The notes: generated from the sequence alone by a model not told the origin. A stretch of DNA of 64,000 bases from Hallella multisaccharivorax DSM 17128 (GCF_000218235.1 NZ_GL945017.1:130111-194110); one strand, 5' to 3'; shown: positions 16,732-27,102, counted from the stretch's first letter. Translations and numbers: made by a program.

Positions 16732-16822
16732 AGTTCTTAAGTAGAGAAGTATTAGTTTTTAAGTCTTAAGAACTGAGACTGAACTTCAGAAACTCAGAAA
16801 TCTACCAACTTAAAAACTAATA
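16732..16822 (-). promoter_or_regulatory. Interleaved inverted repeats between rpsN and rpsH
   Basis: TATTAGTTTTTAAG (16750-16763) pairs perfectly with CTTAAAAACTAATA (16809-16822), and AGTTCTTAAG (16732-16741) pairs perfectly with CTTAAGAACT (16765-16774). The arms alternate, so the two stems cannot be simple nested hairpins: they form either a pseudoknot or two mutually exclusive structures. This 147-bp gap is much longer than others inside the ribosomal block. A regulatory RNA or a small inserted element are both possible. Confidence 0.55.
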
Positions 16823-16829
16823 GTCTATC

Positions 16830-17132
16830 TTACCAACTTGCCTTCGTTACTCCAGGAATGAGACCCTGAGAAGCCATCTCACGGAACTGGATGCGGGAAA
16901 TTCCGAACTGACGGATATAACCACGTGGACGTCCTGTGATCTTACAACGATTGTGCTGACGGATGGGGTCTGCATTCTTAGGAATAGCCTGCAGTTTGCG
17001 AGCTGCCTCATAAGCCTCTGCTGGATCGTTGGAAGTAGCAATAATCTTCTTCAGAGCCGCACGCTTCTCAGCATAACGAGCCGCGAGTTTGGCACGCTTT
17101 ACCTCACGTGCCTTCATCGATTCTTTTGCCAT
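16830..17132 (-). CDS. rpsN: 30S ribosomal protein S14 (long, zinc-free type)
   Basis: 100 aa S14. It has the ~100-residue form with an N-terminal helix ([20 protein letters not shown]) and lacks the CxxC zinc pairs of the short form; [20 protein letters not shown] is the 16S-binding signature. Located between rplE and rpsH. Confidence 0.98.
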   Translation of the reverse strand: MAKESMKAREVKRAKLAARYAEKRAALKKIIATSNDPAEAYEAARKLQAIPKNADPIRQHNRCKITGRPRGYIRQFGISRIQFREMASQGLIPGVTKASW

Positions 17133-17137
17133 ATCTC

Positions 17138-17692
17138 TTAGTCGTTTTTAGCATTTTTGAACGGGAGGCCGAAAGCCTTGAGAAGAGCATAACCTTCTTC
17201 ATCGGTGTGTGCCGTAGTAACGAAAGTGATGTTCATGCCTTGAAGGCGACTGACCTGATCAATATTGATCTCAGGGAAAATAATCTGCTCATCAATACCG
17301 AGTGTGTAATTACCATGGCCGTCAAGCTTAGAATTGACACCCTTGAAGTCACGGATACGAGGCAGAGCAATCTTAACCAAACGCTCCAGAAACTCATACA
17401 TACGCTCACGGCGGAGAGTCACCATCACGCCAATAGGCATCTTCTTACGAAGCTTGAAGTTAGCGATATCCTTCTTAGAATAAGTGGCAACTGCTTTCTG
17501 GCCTGTAATAGCAGTCAATTCATTGACTGCTACATCAATAATTTTCTTGTCCTGTGTAGCATCGCCAAGACCCATGTTAATCACAATCTTCTTTAGGACA
17601 GGGATCTGCATGGCAGAAGAGTAGTTGAACTGCTGCTTCAAAGCAGGAGCGATCTGCTCACTATACTGTTTCTTTAACTGTGCTGTATCCAT
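17138..17692 (-). CDS. rplE: 50S ribosomal protein L5
   Basis: 184 aa. Landmarks are [20 protein letters not shown] and [21 protein letters not shown]5 binds 5S rRNA and contacts P-site tRNA. The ATG region adjoins the rplX stop at 17692, so coupling is likely. Confidence 0.98.
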   Translation of the reverse strand: MDTAQLKKQYSEQIAPALKQQFNYSSAMQIPVLKKIVINMGLGDATQDKKIIDVAVNELTAITGQKAVATYSKKDIANFKLRKKMPIGVMVTLRRERMYEFLERLVKIALPRIRDFKGVNSKLDGHGNYTLGIDEQIIFPEINIDQVSRLQGMNITFVTTAHTDEEGYALLKAFGLPFKNAKND

Positions 17693-18009
17693 TACTTGAT
17701 CTCCTCCCCTGACTTTTTAGCGATACGGATAACGTTCTTGCCCTCGTGCTTAACAGAAATGCGAGTAGCCTTTCCGCTCTTCGGATCGATAAGACTGATG
17801 TTTGAGATGTGAATAGGAGCCTCCTGCTTGACAATGCCTCCCTGAGGATTCTTGGCTGAAGGCTTCGTGCTCTTGGAAACCATGTTGACACCCTCAACAA
17901 TGGCACGGTTCTCTTTCACAAGCACCTTGAGCACCTTACCCGTCTTGCCCTTGTCTGCACCGGCAATGACAATAACGTTGTCGTCTTTCTTGATATGTAA
18001 CTTACTCAT
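17692..18009 (-). CDS. rplX: 50S ribosomal protein L24
   Basis: 105 aa from the family-typical start [12 protein letters not shown] at 18009; an ATG at 18021 would add four residues. The KOW motif ([20 protein letters not shown]) is evident. L24 initiates large-subunit assembly. Confidence 0.97.
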   Translation of the reverse strand: MSKLHIKKDDNVIVIAGADKGKTGKVLKVLVKENRAIVEGVNMVSKSTKPSAKNPQGGIVKQEAPIHISNISLIDPKSGKATRISVKHEGKNVIRIAKKSGEEIK

Positions 18010-18028
18010 TTCTTCTTTCATTTAAAGA

Positions 18029-18394
18029 TTAAAGAACCTCAGGTGCGAGGGAAACAACCTTCATGTTGATAGCACGAAGTTCACGTGCCACTGGGCCGAA
18101 GATACGGCTGCCACGGAGCTCGCCAGCATTGTTGAGCAACACACAGGCGTTGTCGTCGAAACGAATGTAAGAACCGTCCGGACGACGAATCTCTTTCTTG
18201 GTGCGAACGACTAATGCCTTAGATACTGCACCCTTCTTCAAGTCACTGCTGGGAAGAACATTCTCAATTGCAACGACGATTACGTCACCGACACTTGCAT
18301 AACGACGGCCGGTACCACCGAGTACACGAATGCACATGGCCTCACGAGCACCACTGTTGTCTGCTACTGTAAGTTTTGTTAATGCCTGTATCAT
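18029..18394 (-). CDS. rplN: 50S ribosomal protein L14
   Basis: 121 aa. [20 protein letters not shown] and the C-terminal [10 protein letters not shown] with [11 protein letters not shown] are diagnostic. L14 forms an intersubunit bridge and is the docking site for silencing factor RsfS. Confidence 0.98.
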   Translation of the reverse strand: MIQALTKLTVADNSGAREAMCIRVLGGTGRRYASVGDVIVVAIENVLPSSDLKKGAVSKALVVRTKKEIRRPDGSYIRFDDNACVLLNNAGELRGSRIFGPVARELRAINMKVVSLAPEVL

Positions 18395-18396
18395 AA

Positions 18397-18663
18397 TTAC
18401 TTAGCCTTTTCAACGATTTGTACTAATCTCCATCTCTTGGTCTTAGAGAGTGGACGAGTCTCCATGATTTGAACTGTGTCACCCATATGGGCCTCGTTCT
18501 TTTCGTCGTGAACGTGATACTTCTTCGTCTTCTGAACGAACTTACCATAAATGGGGTGCTTCTCCTTGAACTTAGCGGCGACGACGATGGTCTTGTCCAT
18601 CTTGTCGCTAATAACGACACCTTGTCTTACCTTTCTTAAATTACGTGTTTCCATCTGTGTCAT
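18397..18663 (-). CDS. rpsQ: 30S ribosomal protein S17
   Basis: 88 aa OB-fold protein with [20 protein letters not shown] and [18 protein letters not shown], the S17 signature. Its start overlaps the rpmC stop by one base. Confidence 0.97.
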   Translation of the reverse strand: MTQMETRNLRKVRQGVVISDKMDKTIVVAAKFKEKHPIYGKFVQKTKKYHVHDEKNEAHMGDTVQIMETRPLSKTKRWRLVQIVEKAK

Positions 18664-18857
18664 TATTTATTAAGTTCTCTTTCGCGAAGCACTGTCTTCA
18701 TGCGTGCTATATCACGACGCGCAGCTTTGATCTGTGACGGATTCTCAAGCGGCGAAATCTGATGGTTGAGCTTAAGCTGCTTATAAGCTGCCTCAGATTG
18801 TGCCAGCTTCTCGCGCAAGTCCTTGTCGGCGAGTTCTGTGATTTCTTTGATCTTCAT
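18663..18857 (-). CDS. rpmC: 50S ribosomal protein L29
   Basis: 64 aa two-helix protein. [20 protein letters not shown] and the conserved [16 protein letters not shown]-terminal helix identify L29, which sits at the peptide exit where trigger factor and SRP dock. Confidence 0.96.
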   Translation of the reverse strand: MKIKEITELADKDLREKLAQSEAAYKQLKLNHQISPLENPSQIKAARRDIARMKTVLRERELNK

Positions 18858-18859
18858 TA

Positions 18860-19288
18860 TTATGCGTTTTTGTCGTAATCACGACGAATGACGAATTTTG
18901 TCTTAACAGGCAGTTTCTGAGCTGCGAGACGCAGTGCCTCCTTGGCAACATCCAAGGTCACGCCCTCTACTTCAAAGAGGATACGTCCAGGAGTCACAGG
19001 TGCCACCCAGCCTGCTGGATCACCCTTACCTTTACCCATTCGGACGTCTGCCGGTTTACGAGTGATAGGCTTATCAGGGAAGATACGAATCCACACCTGA
19101 CCTTCACGGTTCATATAACGGTTGACAGCGACACGGGCGGCTTCAATCTGGCGGCTGTCCAACCATTTGCTCTCAAGGGTCTTGATGCCGAATGAGCCGA
19201 AAGCCAACTGTGTGCCGCGATGGGCGTTCCCTTTATTGCCACGTCCATCCTGCGGCCTTCTATATTTTACTCTTTTTGGCTGTAACAT
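18860..19288 (-). CDS. rplP: 50S ribosomal protein L16
   Basis: 142 aa. [20 protein letters not shown] and [20 protein letters not shown] are L16 landmarks. L16 organises the A-site finger and peptidyl-transferase surroundings. Two bases from rpmC. Confidence 0.98.
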   Translation of the reverse strand: MLQPKRVKYRRPQDGRGNKGNAHRGTQLAFGSFGIKTLESKWLDSRQIEAARVAVNRYMNREGQVWIRIFPDKPITRKPADVRMGKGKGDPAGWVAPVTPGRILFEVEGVTLDVAKEALRLAAQKLPVKTKFVIRRDYDKNA

Positions 19289-19302
19289 TGTAGATAATTC
19301 TT

Positions 19303-20034
19303 TTAACGATTATTGTTTCTACGCCGACCACCACGGTTGCGACGGTCCCCATCGCGGCGTGAGCCACGGTCGCTACGATCCTGCTGGAAGTTAGGAGCGA
19401 GATCCCTCTTACCATAGACCTCACCACGCATAATCCAAACCTTGATGCCGAGAAGTCCTACCTTAGTGAGGGCCTCAGTCTGGCAATAGTCGATGTCAGC
19501 GCGGAAAGTGTGCAATGGCGTACGTCCTTCCTTGAACATCTCTTTACGTGCGATCTCGGCGCCGTTAAGACGACCGGAAATTTGAACCTTGATACCCTCT
19601 GCACCAGCGCGCATGGTGTTCTGAACAGCCATCTTGATGGCACGACGATATGCCATGAGGTGCTCAATCTGGCTGGCAATATTCTCACCAACGATAGTAG
19701 CGTCAAGCTCCGGACGCTTCACCTCAAAGATATTAATCTGGATATCTTTCTTATAGAGTTTCTTCAGCTCTTCCTTAAGGGCGTCCACATCATGGCCGGC
19801 CTTACCAATGACGATACCGGGGCGGGCAGTGCAAATAGTGATGGTGACGAGCTTGAGAGTACGCTCGATGATGATGCGAGAAACCTGGGCCTTCTCAAGA
19901 CGCTTCTTCAGATATTTACGAATCTGACGGTCTTCAACGAGATTGTCGCCAAAGTTCTTGCCACCGAACCAATTTGAATCCCAACCACGGATAATACCAA
20001 GACGGTTGCTAATTGGATTTACTTTCTGTCCCAT
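19303..20034 (-). CDS. rpsC: 30S ribosomal protein S3
   Basis: 243 aa. The N-terminal KH domain ([20 protein letters not shown]) and the S3 C-terminal domain ([20 protein letters not shown]) are clear, followed by a 25-residue Arg/Asn/Gly-rich tail ([20 protein letters not shown]) that is longer than in E. coli. S3 guards the mRNA entry channel. Confidence 0.98.
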   Translation of the reverse strand: MGQKVNPISNRLGIIRGWDSNWFGGKNFGDNLVEDRQIRKYLKKRLEKAQVSRIIIERTLKLVTITICTARPGIVIGKAGHDVDALKEELKKLYKKDIQINIFEVKRPELDATIVGENIASQIEHLMAYRRAIKMAVQNTMRAGAEGIKVQISGRLNGAEIARKEMFKEGRTPLHTFRADIDYCQTEALTKVGLLGIKVWIMRGEVYGKRDLAPNFQQDRSDRGSRRDGDRRNRGGRRRNNNR

Positions 20035-20039
20035 TCTAT

Positions 20040-20447
20040 TTAATCTTTATCGTCATTAGTTTTGGCATCCACGAAAAGTGTGACGTGGTTTGAACGCTTA
20101 CGGATTCTGTAACCGCGTCCCTGAGGTGCCGGCCTCATACGCTTCATCGTTACGCCTTCATCCACGAAGACCTTGCTGATATATAGCTCACCATCCTCTG
20201 CCTTGCGATCGTTTTTGGTCTCCCAGTTAGCGATAGCAGAGCGAAGCAGCTTCTCCACATCCTGTGCGGCGCGCTTCTTCGAGAACCTGAGCACGCCAAA
20301 TGCACGGTTGACCTCCATTCCGCGGATCATGTCTACCACGTAGCGCATTTTACGGGGAGAGGAGGGCACGCCAACGAGCTTGGCGAAGTATTGATTTTTA
20401 CGGGCTTCCTTTAATTTCTCAGCCGCAATATGTTTTCTTGCTCCCAT
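20040..20447 (-). CDS. rplV: 50S ribosomal protein L22
   Basis: 135 aa. The L22 core ([19 protein letters not shown]) and the long beta-hairpin [20 protein letters not shown], which lines the nascent-peptide tunnel, are intact with no macrolide-resistance type insertion obvious. Confidence 0.98.
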   Translation of the reverse strand: MGARKHIAAEKLKEARKNQYFAKLVGVPSSPRKMRYVVDMIRGMEVNRAFGVLRFSKKRAAQDVEKLLRSAIANWETKNDRKAEDGELYISKVFVDEGVTMKRMRPAPQGRGYRIRKRSNHVTLFVDAKTNDDKD

Positions 20448-20477
20448 TATTGTTTGCTTGATTAATGCTTATCCCGA

Positions 20478-20747
20478 TTACTTCTTGTTGTTACCGGTGT
20501 GACCGCCAAAGCGACGGGTGAGCGCGAACTCACCGAGGCGATGACCCACCATATTCTCAGTAACGTACACGGGGATAAATTTGTTACCGTTATGAACTGC
20601 AATCGTATGACCCACGAAATCGGGTGAAATCATACAAGCTCTGGCCCAAGTCTTTACGACGCTCTTCTTGCCGCTCTCGTTCATGGCAAGGATTTTCTTC
20701 TCGAGCGAGACATTGATGTACGGGCCTTTTTTAAGTGAACGACTCAT
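20478..20747 (-). CDS. rpsS: 30S ribosomal protein S19
   Basis: 89 aa. [20 protein letters not shown] and [19 protein letters not shown] are conserved in S19, which works with S13 in the head of the small subunit. Confidence 0.98.
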   Translation of the reverse strand: MSRSLKKGPYINVSLEKKILAMNESGKKSVVKTWARACMISPDFVGHTIAVHNGNKFIPVYVTENMVGHRLGEFALTRRFGGHTGNNKK

Positions 20748-20767
20748 AATTTGCTCTGTGTTTTAAA

Positions 20768-21595
20768 TTACTTCTTGTTAGCCCTCTCAATGATATACTT
20801 ATTCGAGAGTTTCTTCGGTGCACGAGTCTTGAGACCCTTAGCGTACAAGCCCTTGCGAGAACGTGGATGTCCGCCACTCTGACGGCCTTCGCCACCACCC
20901 ATTGGGTGATCAACAGGGTTCATGACAACACCACGGTTGTGAGGACGCCGGCCAAGCCAACGCGAACGACCGGCCTTACCGGATTGTTCAAGAGCATGGT
21001 CTGAGTTACCAACGCTACCAACAGTAGCCTTGCAGGCCGAAAGGACCTTACGGGTCTCACCTGAAGGGAGCTTAATGACGCAATAGGTACCCTCACGAGA
21101 AGTAAGCTGAGCAAAGTTACCAGCCGAACGGACAAGAAGAGCACCCTGACCCGGACGCAACTCAATGTTGTGAATCACGGTACCCACAGGGATGTTTGCA
21201 AGAGGAAGGGCGTTACCAATCTCAGGAGCTGCCTCAGCACCCGACATCAGCTTGTCACCAACCTTCAATCCGTTAGGAGCAATGATGTAACGTTTCTCAC
21301 CATCTGCGTAGAACAGAAGGGCGATACGGGCAGAACGGTTAGGATCATACTCGATCGTCTTCACTACAGCAGGAACACCATCTTTCTCTCGCTTGAAGTC
21401 AATGAGACGATACTTCTTCTTATGACCACCGCCAATATAGCGCATAGTCATCTTACCGGTGTTGTTTCGACCACCGGTTGAACGCTTACCGTAAACGAGA
21501 GACTTCTCTGGCACGGATGCAGTAATCTCCTCGAACGTGCCAATAACTTTGTGTCTTTGACCCGGAGTAGCCGGGCTGAATTTACGTACTGCCAT
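20768..21595 (-). CDS. rplB: 50S ribosomal protein L2
   Basis: 275 aa. [20 protein letters not shown] in the N-terminal part and [20 protein letters not shown] in the C-terminal part, which includes the conserved His near the peptidyl-transferase centre. Confidence 0.98.
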   Translation of the reverse strand: MAVRKFSPATPGQRHKVIGTFEEITASVPEKSLVYGKRSTGGRNNTGKMTMRYIGGGHKKKYRLIDFKREKDGVPAVVKTIEYDPNRSARIALLFYADGEKRYIIAPNGLKVGDKLMSGAEAAPEIGNALPLANIPVGTVIHNIELRPGQGALLVRSAGNFAQLTSREGTYCVIKLPSGETRKVLSACKATVGSVGNSDHALEQSGKAGRSRWLGRRPHNRGVVMNPVDHPMGGGEGRQSGGHPRSRKGLYAKGLKTRAPKKLSNKYIIERANKK

Positions 21596-21602
21596 TTTTT
21601 AT

Positions 21603-21899
21603 TTAGATATTGCTGTAAAAATCAATAGAGTCGCCGCCCTTCAAGGTAACATATGCCTTCTTGAAAGCGGGCTTCTGGCCACGAACAAGACCAGCCTTGG
21701 TATAACGACTTGAACGTTTACCGGCATAACGTGCTGTGTTCACGGCTTCCACCTTCACATTGTAAAGACTCTCCACCTCTTTCTTAATCTGGAGCTTGTC
21801 GGCGTCAGGACGGACAATAAAACCATAGCGGTTGTTGTTCTTCTCTGTGATCTTGGTCTGCTTCTCAGTGACCAGGGGCTTGATAATAATCTGTGCCAT
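21603..21899 (-). CDS. rplW: 50S ribosomal protein L23
   Basis: 98 aa. Begins IIKPLVTEKQTKITEKNNNR and has the core VRPDADKLQIKKEVESLYNV; L23 is the main trigger-factor docking site at the tunnel exit. Position between rplD and rplB is standard. Confidence 0.97.
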   Translation of the reverse strand: MAQIIIKPLVTEKQTKITEKNNNRYGFIVRPDADKLQIKKEVESLYNVKVEAVNTARYAGKRSSRYTKAGLVRGQKPAFKKAYVTLKGGDSIDFYSNI

Positions 21900-21914
21900 G
21901 TCTTTTTTCCCAAA

Positions 21915-22544
21915 TTACCTGTTAAGCACGCTTTCAATCTTCTCCAGGGAAGCCTCTGTAATCACAAGCACATCAGCATTCAAAATCTTGTACGTATTGA
22001 TATTGCTGGCACTCATGATCTCAGCCTTCTGCAGGTTGCGAGCGGACAAATGTACATTTTTATTCACTTCCGGCAAAACAACAAGTGTCTTCTTACCGTC
22101 GACTTTAAGATTTTTAGTGATATTTACGAAATCTTTTGTCTTAGGAGCTGACAAGTCGAAATTATCAACAACAATGATCTCATTGTCTTTTGCCTTATAT
22201 GACAAAGCTGACTTACGAGCAAGAATCTTTACTTTCTTGTTCAGCTTAAAACTGTAATCACGAGGCTTAGGACCGAATACACGGGCACCACCTACGAGAA
22301 CAGGTGAGTTAATATCACCGCGACGTGCACCGCCACCGCCTTTCTGGCGACCGAGCTTGCGAGTAGAACCACTCAGCTCACTACGCTCTTTTGACTTGGC
22401 TGTACCCTGGCGCTGGTTGGCCATGTACTGCTTGACGTCAAGATAGATGACGTGATCATTTGGCTCAATGCCGAAGACAGCGTCATTCAATGTAACCTTT
22501 CTTCCGGTCTCCTGACCGTTGATATTCAAAACGCTGAGTTCCAT
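21915..22544 (-). CDS. rplD: 50S ribosomal protein L4
   Basis: 209 aa. The tunnel loop ([20 protein letters not shown] and [20 protein letters not shown]) and the Rossmann-like C-terminal domain are present. In gammaproteobacteria and Firmicutes L4 autoregulates the S10 operon via its leader; a candidate leader hairpin lies upstream of rplC here. Confidence 0.98.
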   Translation of the reverse strand: MELSVLNINGQETGRKVTLNDAVFGIEPNDHVIYLDVKQYMANQRQGTAKSKERSELSGSTRKLGRQKGGGGARRGDINSPVLVGGARVFGPKPRDYSFKLNKKVKILARKSALSYKAKDNEIIVVDNFDLSAPKTKDFVNITKNLKVDGKKTLVVLPEVNKNVHLSARNLQKAEIMSASNINTYKILNADVLVITEASLEKIESVLNR

Positions 22545-23158
22545 TACTTCTCAATTAAAACAGTTGAACCATTGTATCCTGCCGTAGAACCCTTTACAAT
22601 GAGAAGGTTCTGCTCGGGAATCACCTTTAACACTTTGAGGTTCTGGGTTGTCACCCTGTCACCTCCCATTTGGCCACCCATACGCATACCCTTAAACACC
22701 TTGGCGGGATAAGAGCAGGCACCGATGGAACCTGGCTTACGAAGACGGTCATCCTGACCATGAGTAGCCTGACCAACGCCTCCAAAACCATGACGCTTCA
22801 CAACGCCCTGGAAGCCTTTACCCTTAGAAGTGCCAATGACATCGACAAACTCAGCACCATTGAAAAGATCAACAGTGATTGTATCGCCGAGGTTGTACTC
22901 CTCATCAAAATTGAACTCGGCCAAGTGCTTCTTCGGTGTTGTCCCAGCCTTCTTGAAGATTCCGGTCATAGGCTTGTTGGTCCTCTTCTCCTTAGCCTCA
23001 CCAAAGCCCAACTGATAGGCTTTGTAACCGTCCTTCTCGACAGTCTTCACCTGGGTAACAACACAAGGACCAGCTTCGATAACAGTGCACGGCACATTCT
23101 TACCGTCGGCACTGAAAACGGATGTCATTCCGATTTTTCTTCCAATTAATCCTGGCAT
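22544..23158 (-). CDS. rplC: 50S ribosomal protein L3
   Basis: 204 aa. [20 protein letters not shown] and the central loop [20 protein letters not shown] reaching the peptidyl-transferase centre are typical. It is the first gene of a separate transcription unit here: rpsJ is 667 bp upstream behind a terminator, and a promoter with a 177-nt leader precedes rplC. Confidence 0.98.
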   Translation of the reverse strand: MPGLIGRKIGMTSVFSADGKNVPCTVIEAGPCVVTQVKTVEKDGYKAYQLGFGEAKEKRTNKPMTGIFKKAGTTPKKHLAEFNFDEEYNLGDTITVDLFNGAEFVDVIGTSKGKGFQGVVKRHGFGGVGQATHGQDDRLRKPGSIGACSYPAKVFKGMRMGGQMGGDRVTTQNLKVLKVIPEQNLLIVKGSTAGYNGSTVLIEK

Positions 23159-23198
23159 CTCAGTTTAATAATTAAATAATAATATAATGTGTATTTTT

Positions 23199-23253
23199 GT
23201 TCTTTTTAAGTGCTACTCTGCTTTCCCAAGCTCACAACACACTTAAAAAGAAC
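23199..23253 (-). promoter_or_regulatory. Leader hairpin of the rplC operon (14-bp perfect stem)
   Basis: GTTCTTTTTAAGTG (23199-23212) and CACTTAAAAAGAAC (23240-23253) form a perfect 14-bp stem with a 27-nt loop, inside the 5' leader between the predicted start site (~23335) and rplC (23158). No T-run follows. Position at the head of a ribosomal operon suggests autogenous control by one of its products, such as L4; this is inference. Confidence 0.6.
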
Positions 23254-23341
23254 TCCCCACTTCTTCTAAACTGAAGGCCAAGTCGCTCTTCATCAGTGTA
23301 TTGATAGCTACGAGCCAGCGCAATACCCACTTTAGCGAGTG

Positions 23342-23372
23342 CAAAGTTACAGCTTTTTTATTTAATGCACAA
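23342..23372 (-). promoter_or_regulatory. Promoter of the rplC (S10/spc) operon
   Basis: Minus-strand TTG (23370-23372), 20-bp spacer, TAACTTTG (23342-23349): full match to Bacteroidetes housekeeping promoter architecture. Same -7 sequence as the rpsL promoter. Confidence 0.75.
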
Positions 23373-23533
23373 GCATGTGATATACTAATCCTAAAAATTA
23401 TATTTATTTAATACTTACTATCTTCAACTATCATGATAACTCACATACATCAGAACATAAAAGCTATCAACGGTAACAGAGATGAAGACTTTCGCCTATA
23501 ATATCCTTGTCTTCCCAAAATCCGAATTGATAC

Positions 23534-23672
23534 AGTGCAGGATTGGGCCCTGTGCCCTACCCCAAACAATGATCCCACCGATACGAGAAGGCGAACGTCA
23601 TTTTAGCAGGACACAACTGATATAAAGGGTCAAACATCATTTTAGGTAGGGCACAGGGCCCTACCCTGCACT
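23534..23672. repeat. REP/MITE-like long inverted repeat
   Basis: AGTGCAGGATTGGGCCCTGT and following GCCCTACC (23534-23561) pair with GGTAGGGCACAGGGCCCTAC plus CCTGCACT (23645-23672), with about 83 bp between. Each arm is itself partly self-complementary (GGGCCC). The outer motif AGTGCAGG...CCTGTG recurs in the hairpin at 62383-62492, so these are probably dispersed copies of one element family. Confidence 0.65.
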
Positions 23673-23763
23673 CAAAATATTGGGTAATTAAGAAATATCG
23701 CATTCATACTGGGGACATCTGAATAAGGGAGAATTCAATCTATTCAAGCACAGAAACGGAAAA

Positions 23764-23801
23764 GCGGGATGCCACCCTAAAAGGTAACATCCCGCTAATA
23801 T
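23764..23801 (-). terminator. Terminator after rpsJ
   Basis: On the minus strand AGCGGGATGTTACC and GGGTGGCATCCCGCT form a strong hairpin around TTTTA, followed by TTTT. It is 25-60 bp after the rpsJ stop and separates the str-rpsJ transcript from the rplC operon. Confidence 0.85.
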
Positions 23802-23825
23802 CATTGAAACTGTGAAAAGCCATTA

Positions 23826-24131
23826 TCAGACTTTAATCTCCACCTCTACACCTGAGGGAAGCTCAAGCTTCATCAGAGCGTCGACAGTCTTACTTGTAGC
23901 GCTATAGATGTCGATGAGACGCTTGTAATCACAGAGTTGGAACTGCTCACGGCTCTTCTTGTTGACGAATGTAGAACGGTTAACCGTAAAGATGCGCTTG
24001 TGAGTAGGCAACGGAATAGGGCCGCTCACAATAGCATCGGTAGCCTGCACAGCCTTAACAATCTGCTCGGCTGACTTGTCGACCAACTGGTGGTCGTAGC
24101 TTTTCAGCTTGATACGAATCTTCTGACTCAT
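23826..24131 (-). CDS. rpsJ: 30S ribosomal protein S10
   Basis: 101 aa. [20 protein letters not shown] and [20 protein letters not shown] are S10 signatures; the loop also binds NusB in antitermination. It is bracketed by two predicted terminators (24162-24204 upstream, 23764-23801 downstream), so its expression can differ from that of the rest of the S10 operon. Confidence 0.98.
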   Translation of the reverse strand: MSQKIRIKLKSYDHQLVDKSAEQIVKAVQATDAIVSGPIPLPTHKRIFTVNRSTFVNKKSREQFQLCDYKRLIDIYSATSKTVDALMKLELPSGVEVEIKV

Positions 24132-24161
24132 AGTTGAATTAATATATATAATAATGTGTAT

Positions 24162-24204
24162 AAAAACTGCCGCTAAAGAGTCATTTGCTCAGCGGCGGCT
24201 GTTT
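24162..24204 (-). terminator. Terminator between fusA and rpsJ
   Basis: Minus strand GCCGCTGAGC ... TTTAGCGGC hairpin followed by AGTTTTTAT. The stem contains mismatches, so partial read-through into rpsJ is likely; no promoter of its own was seen for rpsJ. Confidence 0.6.
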
Positions 24205-24220
24205 ATTGATATTCTGGATA

Positions 24221-26326
24221 TTACTTCTTCAGATCCTCAAGCACCTGGGCCTGCAGGGAAGCAGACAGCGGAGCGTGGTGATCATATTCCATGGAGCTCG
24301 TAGCACGACCGGAAGTGATGGTACGCAAAGCGGTCACATAACCGAACATCTCTGCCAGAGGCACCATAGCCTTCACGATACGGGCACCCGAACGAGCCTC
24401 GTCCATACCCTGCACCAGTCCGCGGCGTTTGTTGAGGTCGCCGATGACATCACCCATATTCTCCTCAGGAGTAACAACCTCCACCTTCATAATCGGCTCC
24501 ATGAGCACCGGAGCAGCCTTCTGGCAGCAAGCCTTGAAAGCAGCATGGGCTGCGAGCTCGAAGGAAATCTGGTCAGAGTCCACAGGATGGAAGCTACCAT
24601 CGGTAAGCACCACTTTCAATCCTGTCATTGGGAAGCCACCAAGTACACCATTCTTCATGCTGTCCTGAAAGCCCTTCTGAACAGAAGGAATGAACTCCTT
24701 AGGAATATGACCGCCGCTTACCTCGTTGATGAACTGCAGATCGCCCTCCGTATAGTCCTCATCCTTAGGACCAACGGTAACGATGATATCAGCGAACTTA
24801 CCGCGACCACCCGTCTGCTTCTTGTAGACCTCGCGGTGGTTCTCAACGGTACGTGTGATAGCTTCCTTATAGTTCACCTGAGGCTTACCCTGGTTACACT
24901 CAACCTTGAACTCACGACGCAGACGGTCGATAATAATGTCAAGGTGCAACTCACCCATACCAGAGATAATGGTCTGCCCACTCTGCTCGTCAGTATGTAC
25001 AGTGAATGTTGGATCTTCCTCGGCAAGCTTAGCAAGACCATTGTCGAGCTTAGCCACGTCGGCCTGGCTCTTCGGCTCCACGGCCACGGAGATCACTGTG
25101 TCAGGGAAGGTCATCGACTCGAGCACGATAGGCTTGTTCTCATCGCAAAGTGTATCACCCGTGCGGATATCCTTGAAGCCCACACCTGCACCGATATCAC
25201 CTGCATCAATACTGTCCATAGGAATCTCCTGATGAGAGTTCATCTGGAACAGACGACTGATACGCTCTTTCTTACCAGAACGGGGATTGTAGACGTAAGA
25301 GCCGGCCTTAACAGAACCTGAATAAACGCGGAAGTAAACCAAGCGGCCCATGAACGGATCGGTAGCGATCTTAAAGGCCAAGGCTGAAGTAGGTTCCTCC
25401 TCAAGAGGCTTGCGATCCTCCTCTGCGCCAGTCTCAGGATTAGTACCTTTGATGGCGGGAGTGTCCTCTGGAGAGGGCAGGAAAGCGCAAGTATAGTCAA
25501 GCAGCGGCTGTACGCCCTTGTTCTTATAAGAAGAGCCAAGGAGCATGGGGCAGCACTTCATACTGACGCAACCTTTACGGATAGCGCCAAGGAGCTCATC
25601 CTCGGTGATCGTCGAAGGATCGTCCATATATTTCTCCATGACCTCATCGCTGAAGTCAGCAGCCGACTCAAGGAGCTTGTCGCGCCACTCGTTGGCCTCG
25701 TCCTGGAGGTCAGCGGGAATGTCGTCCACCTCATACTCAGCGCCCATGGTCTCATCGTGCCATAGGATGGCCTTCATCTTGATGAGGTCCACCACGCCTT
25801 TAAAGTTCTCCTCTGCTCCGATAGGGATCTGGATTACAACGGGGTTTGCACCGAGAATATCCTTCATCTGCTGTACGGTCTCAAAGAAGTCAGCGCCTGA
25901 GCGGTCCATCTTGTTAACGTAACCGATACGGGGTACGTTGTATTTGTCGGCCTGACGCCACACTGTCTCAGACTGAGGCTGTACACCGTCAGCGGCAGAA
26001 TAAGTGGCAATAGCACCATCGAGCACACGCAGCGAACGCTCCACCTCTGCAGTGAAGTCCACGTGTCCCGGAGTGTCAATCAGATTAATCTTATAAGAAT
26101 TGCCGTTCCAGTTCCAATTACAAGTAGTGGCAGCAGAAGTGATAGTGATACCACGCTCCTGCTCCTGTACCATCCAGTCCATGGTGGCAGCTCCATCATG
26201 CACCTCACCGATCTTGTGAGTCTTACCTGTGTAGTACAAGATACGCTCTGATGTAGTTGTCTTACCGGCATCAATGTGTGCCATGATACCGATGTTGCGG
26301 GTCAAATGTAAATCGCGTTTAGCCAT
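24221..26326 (-). CDS. fusA: Translation elongation factor G
   Basis: 701 aa, five-domain GTPase that drives ribosomal translocation. GTP-binding motifs: [10 protein letters not shown] (G1, residues 16-25), QERGITI (G2/switch I), DTPGHVDF (G3), NKMDRSGAD (G4). Domain IV tip and domain V ([15 protein letters not shown] near the C terminus) are present. Some Bacteroides carry a second, GTPase-independent EF-G2; this copy has all canonical GTPase motifs and sits in the str operon, so I take it as the canonical EF-G. Confidence 0.98.
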   Translation of the reverse strand: MAKRDLHLTRNIGIMAHIDAGKTTTSERILYYTGKTHKIGEVHDGAATMDWMVQEQERGITITSAATTCNWNWNGNSYKINLIDTPGHVDFTAEVERSLRVLDGAIATYSAADGVQPQSETVWRQADKYNVPRIGYVNKMDRSGADFFETVQQMKDILGANPVVIQIPIGAEENFKGVVDLIKMKAILWHDETMGAEYEVDDIPADLQDEANEWRDKLLESAADFSDEVMEKYMDDPSTITEDELLGAIRKGCVSMKCCPMLLGSSYKNKGVQPLLDYTCAFLPSPEDTPAIKGTNPETGAEEDRKPLEEEPTSALAFKIATDPFMGRLVYFRVYSGSVKAGSYVYNPRSGKKERISRLFQMNSHQEIPMDSIDAGDIGAGVGFKDIRTGDTLCDENKPIVLESMTFPDTVISVAVEPKSQADVAKLDNGLAKLAEEDPTFTVHTDEQSGQTIISGMGELHLDIIIDRLRREFKVECNQGKPQVNYKEAITRTVENHREVYKKQTGGRGKFADIIVTVGPKDEDYTEGDLQFINEVSGGHIPKEFIPSVQKGFQDSMKNGVLGGFPMTGLKVVLTDGSFHPVDSDQISFELAAHAAFKACCQKAAPVLMEPIMKVEVVTPEENMGDVIGDLNKRRGLVQGMDEARSGARIVKAMVPLAEMFGYVTALRTITSGRATSSMEYDHHAPLSASLQAQVLEDLKK

Positions 26327-26350
26327 TTTAATTGTATCCTTTAACTTGAA

Positions 26351-26830
26351 TTAGAAACGGAAGTGTGCGAAAGCACGGTTAGCCTCAGCCATACGGTGCA
26401 TATCCTCCTTACGCTTGAAGGCACCGCCCTGGTTGTTGTATGCATCCATAATTTCAGCAGCAAGTTTCTCGGCCATAGTGTGGCCACCGCGCTTGCGTGC
26501 GAAAGCGATGAGGTTCTTCATGGCGACGCTCATCTTACGCTCGGGGCGAATCTCTGTAGGTACCTGGAAAGTAGCACCACCGATACGGCGGCTCTTCACC
26601 TCAACCTGCGGAGTGATATTGGCCAAAGCCTGCTTCCAAATCTCCAAAGGAGACTTCTCCTCATTGACAGTAGCCTTGCCCTTCACAATGTCAAGTGCGT
26701 TGTAGAAAATAGTGTAAGAAGTATTCTTCTTACCATCGTACATCAAGTGATTGACGAACTTTGAGACCATCTGGTCATTGAAGACGGGATCGGGAAGGAT
26801 CACGTGCTTCCGTGGTTTTGCTTTTCTCAT
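26351..26830 (-). CDS. rpsG: 30S ribosomal protein S7
   Basis: 159 aa. [20 protein letters not shown] and [20 protein letters not shown] are S7 signatures; S7 nucleates the 30S head. It follows rpsL after an unusually long 282-bp gap that contains a stable hairpin. Confidence 0.98.
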   Translation of the reverse strand: MRKAKPRKHVILPDPVFNDQMVSKFVNHLMYDGKKNTSYTIFYNALDIVKGKATVNEEKSPLEIWKQALANITPQVEVKSRRIGGATFQVPTEIRPERKMSVAMKNLIAFARKRGGHTMAEKLAAEIMDAYNNQGGAFKRKEDMHRMAEANRAFAHFRF

Positions 26831-27050
26831 TATTATATTTAATGTATAGTCTGTCTGGGGCTGTTAATAAAAGTAAGCTTCAACATCCTCGCCCGGATAT
26901 TTACTCAACCTGTTTCAACTTCTCCAGCAAAACTGTTATTCTTAGATTTGGTGAGGCGGCGTCCGGTATTGACAGTTTAGCGCTGTGTCCTAAAGTCTCT
27001 GCCACCCTTTACTATCACCGTATTATAAATCTGCGCTTCTTCAGCTACAG

Positions 27051-27102
27051 GCTTTGAGCCCATGGCCTGAGGGGTAATAACCCCTGGCCCCTGGCTCAAA
27101 GC
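27051..27102 (-). other. Long intercistronic hairpin between rpsL and rpsG
   Basis: GGCTTTGAGCC (27051-27061) with GGCTCAAAGC (27093-27102) closes a stem that continues through GGCC and AGGGGTAATAACCCCT, giving an almost continuous hairpin of about 50 nt. No T-run follows in either direction, so it is not a simple terminator. It may protect or process the str mRNA, or be the trace of an inserted palindromic element. The rest of the 282-bp gap shows nothing else I recognise. Confidence 0.6.

Noticed and set aside
24185..25321. 378-codon plus-strand ORF opposite fusA
   Set aside because: Lies wholly antisense to the clearly conserved EF-G gene; its translation has no family motifs and reflects codon bias of fusA.
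24221..26326. Possible GTPase-independent EF-G2
   Set aside because: All canonical G motifs are intact and the gene is in the str operon, so EF-G proper is more likely.
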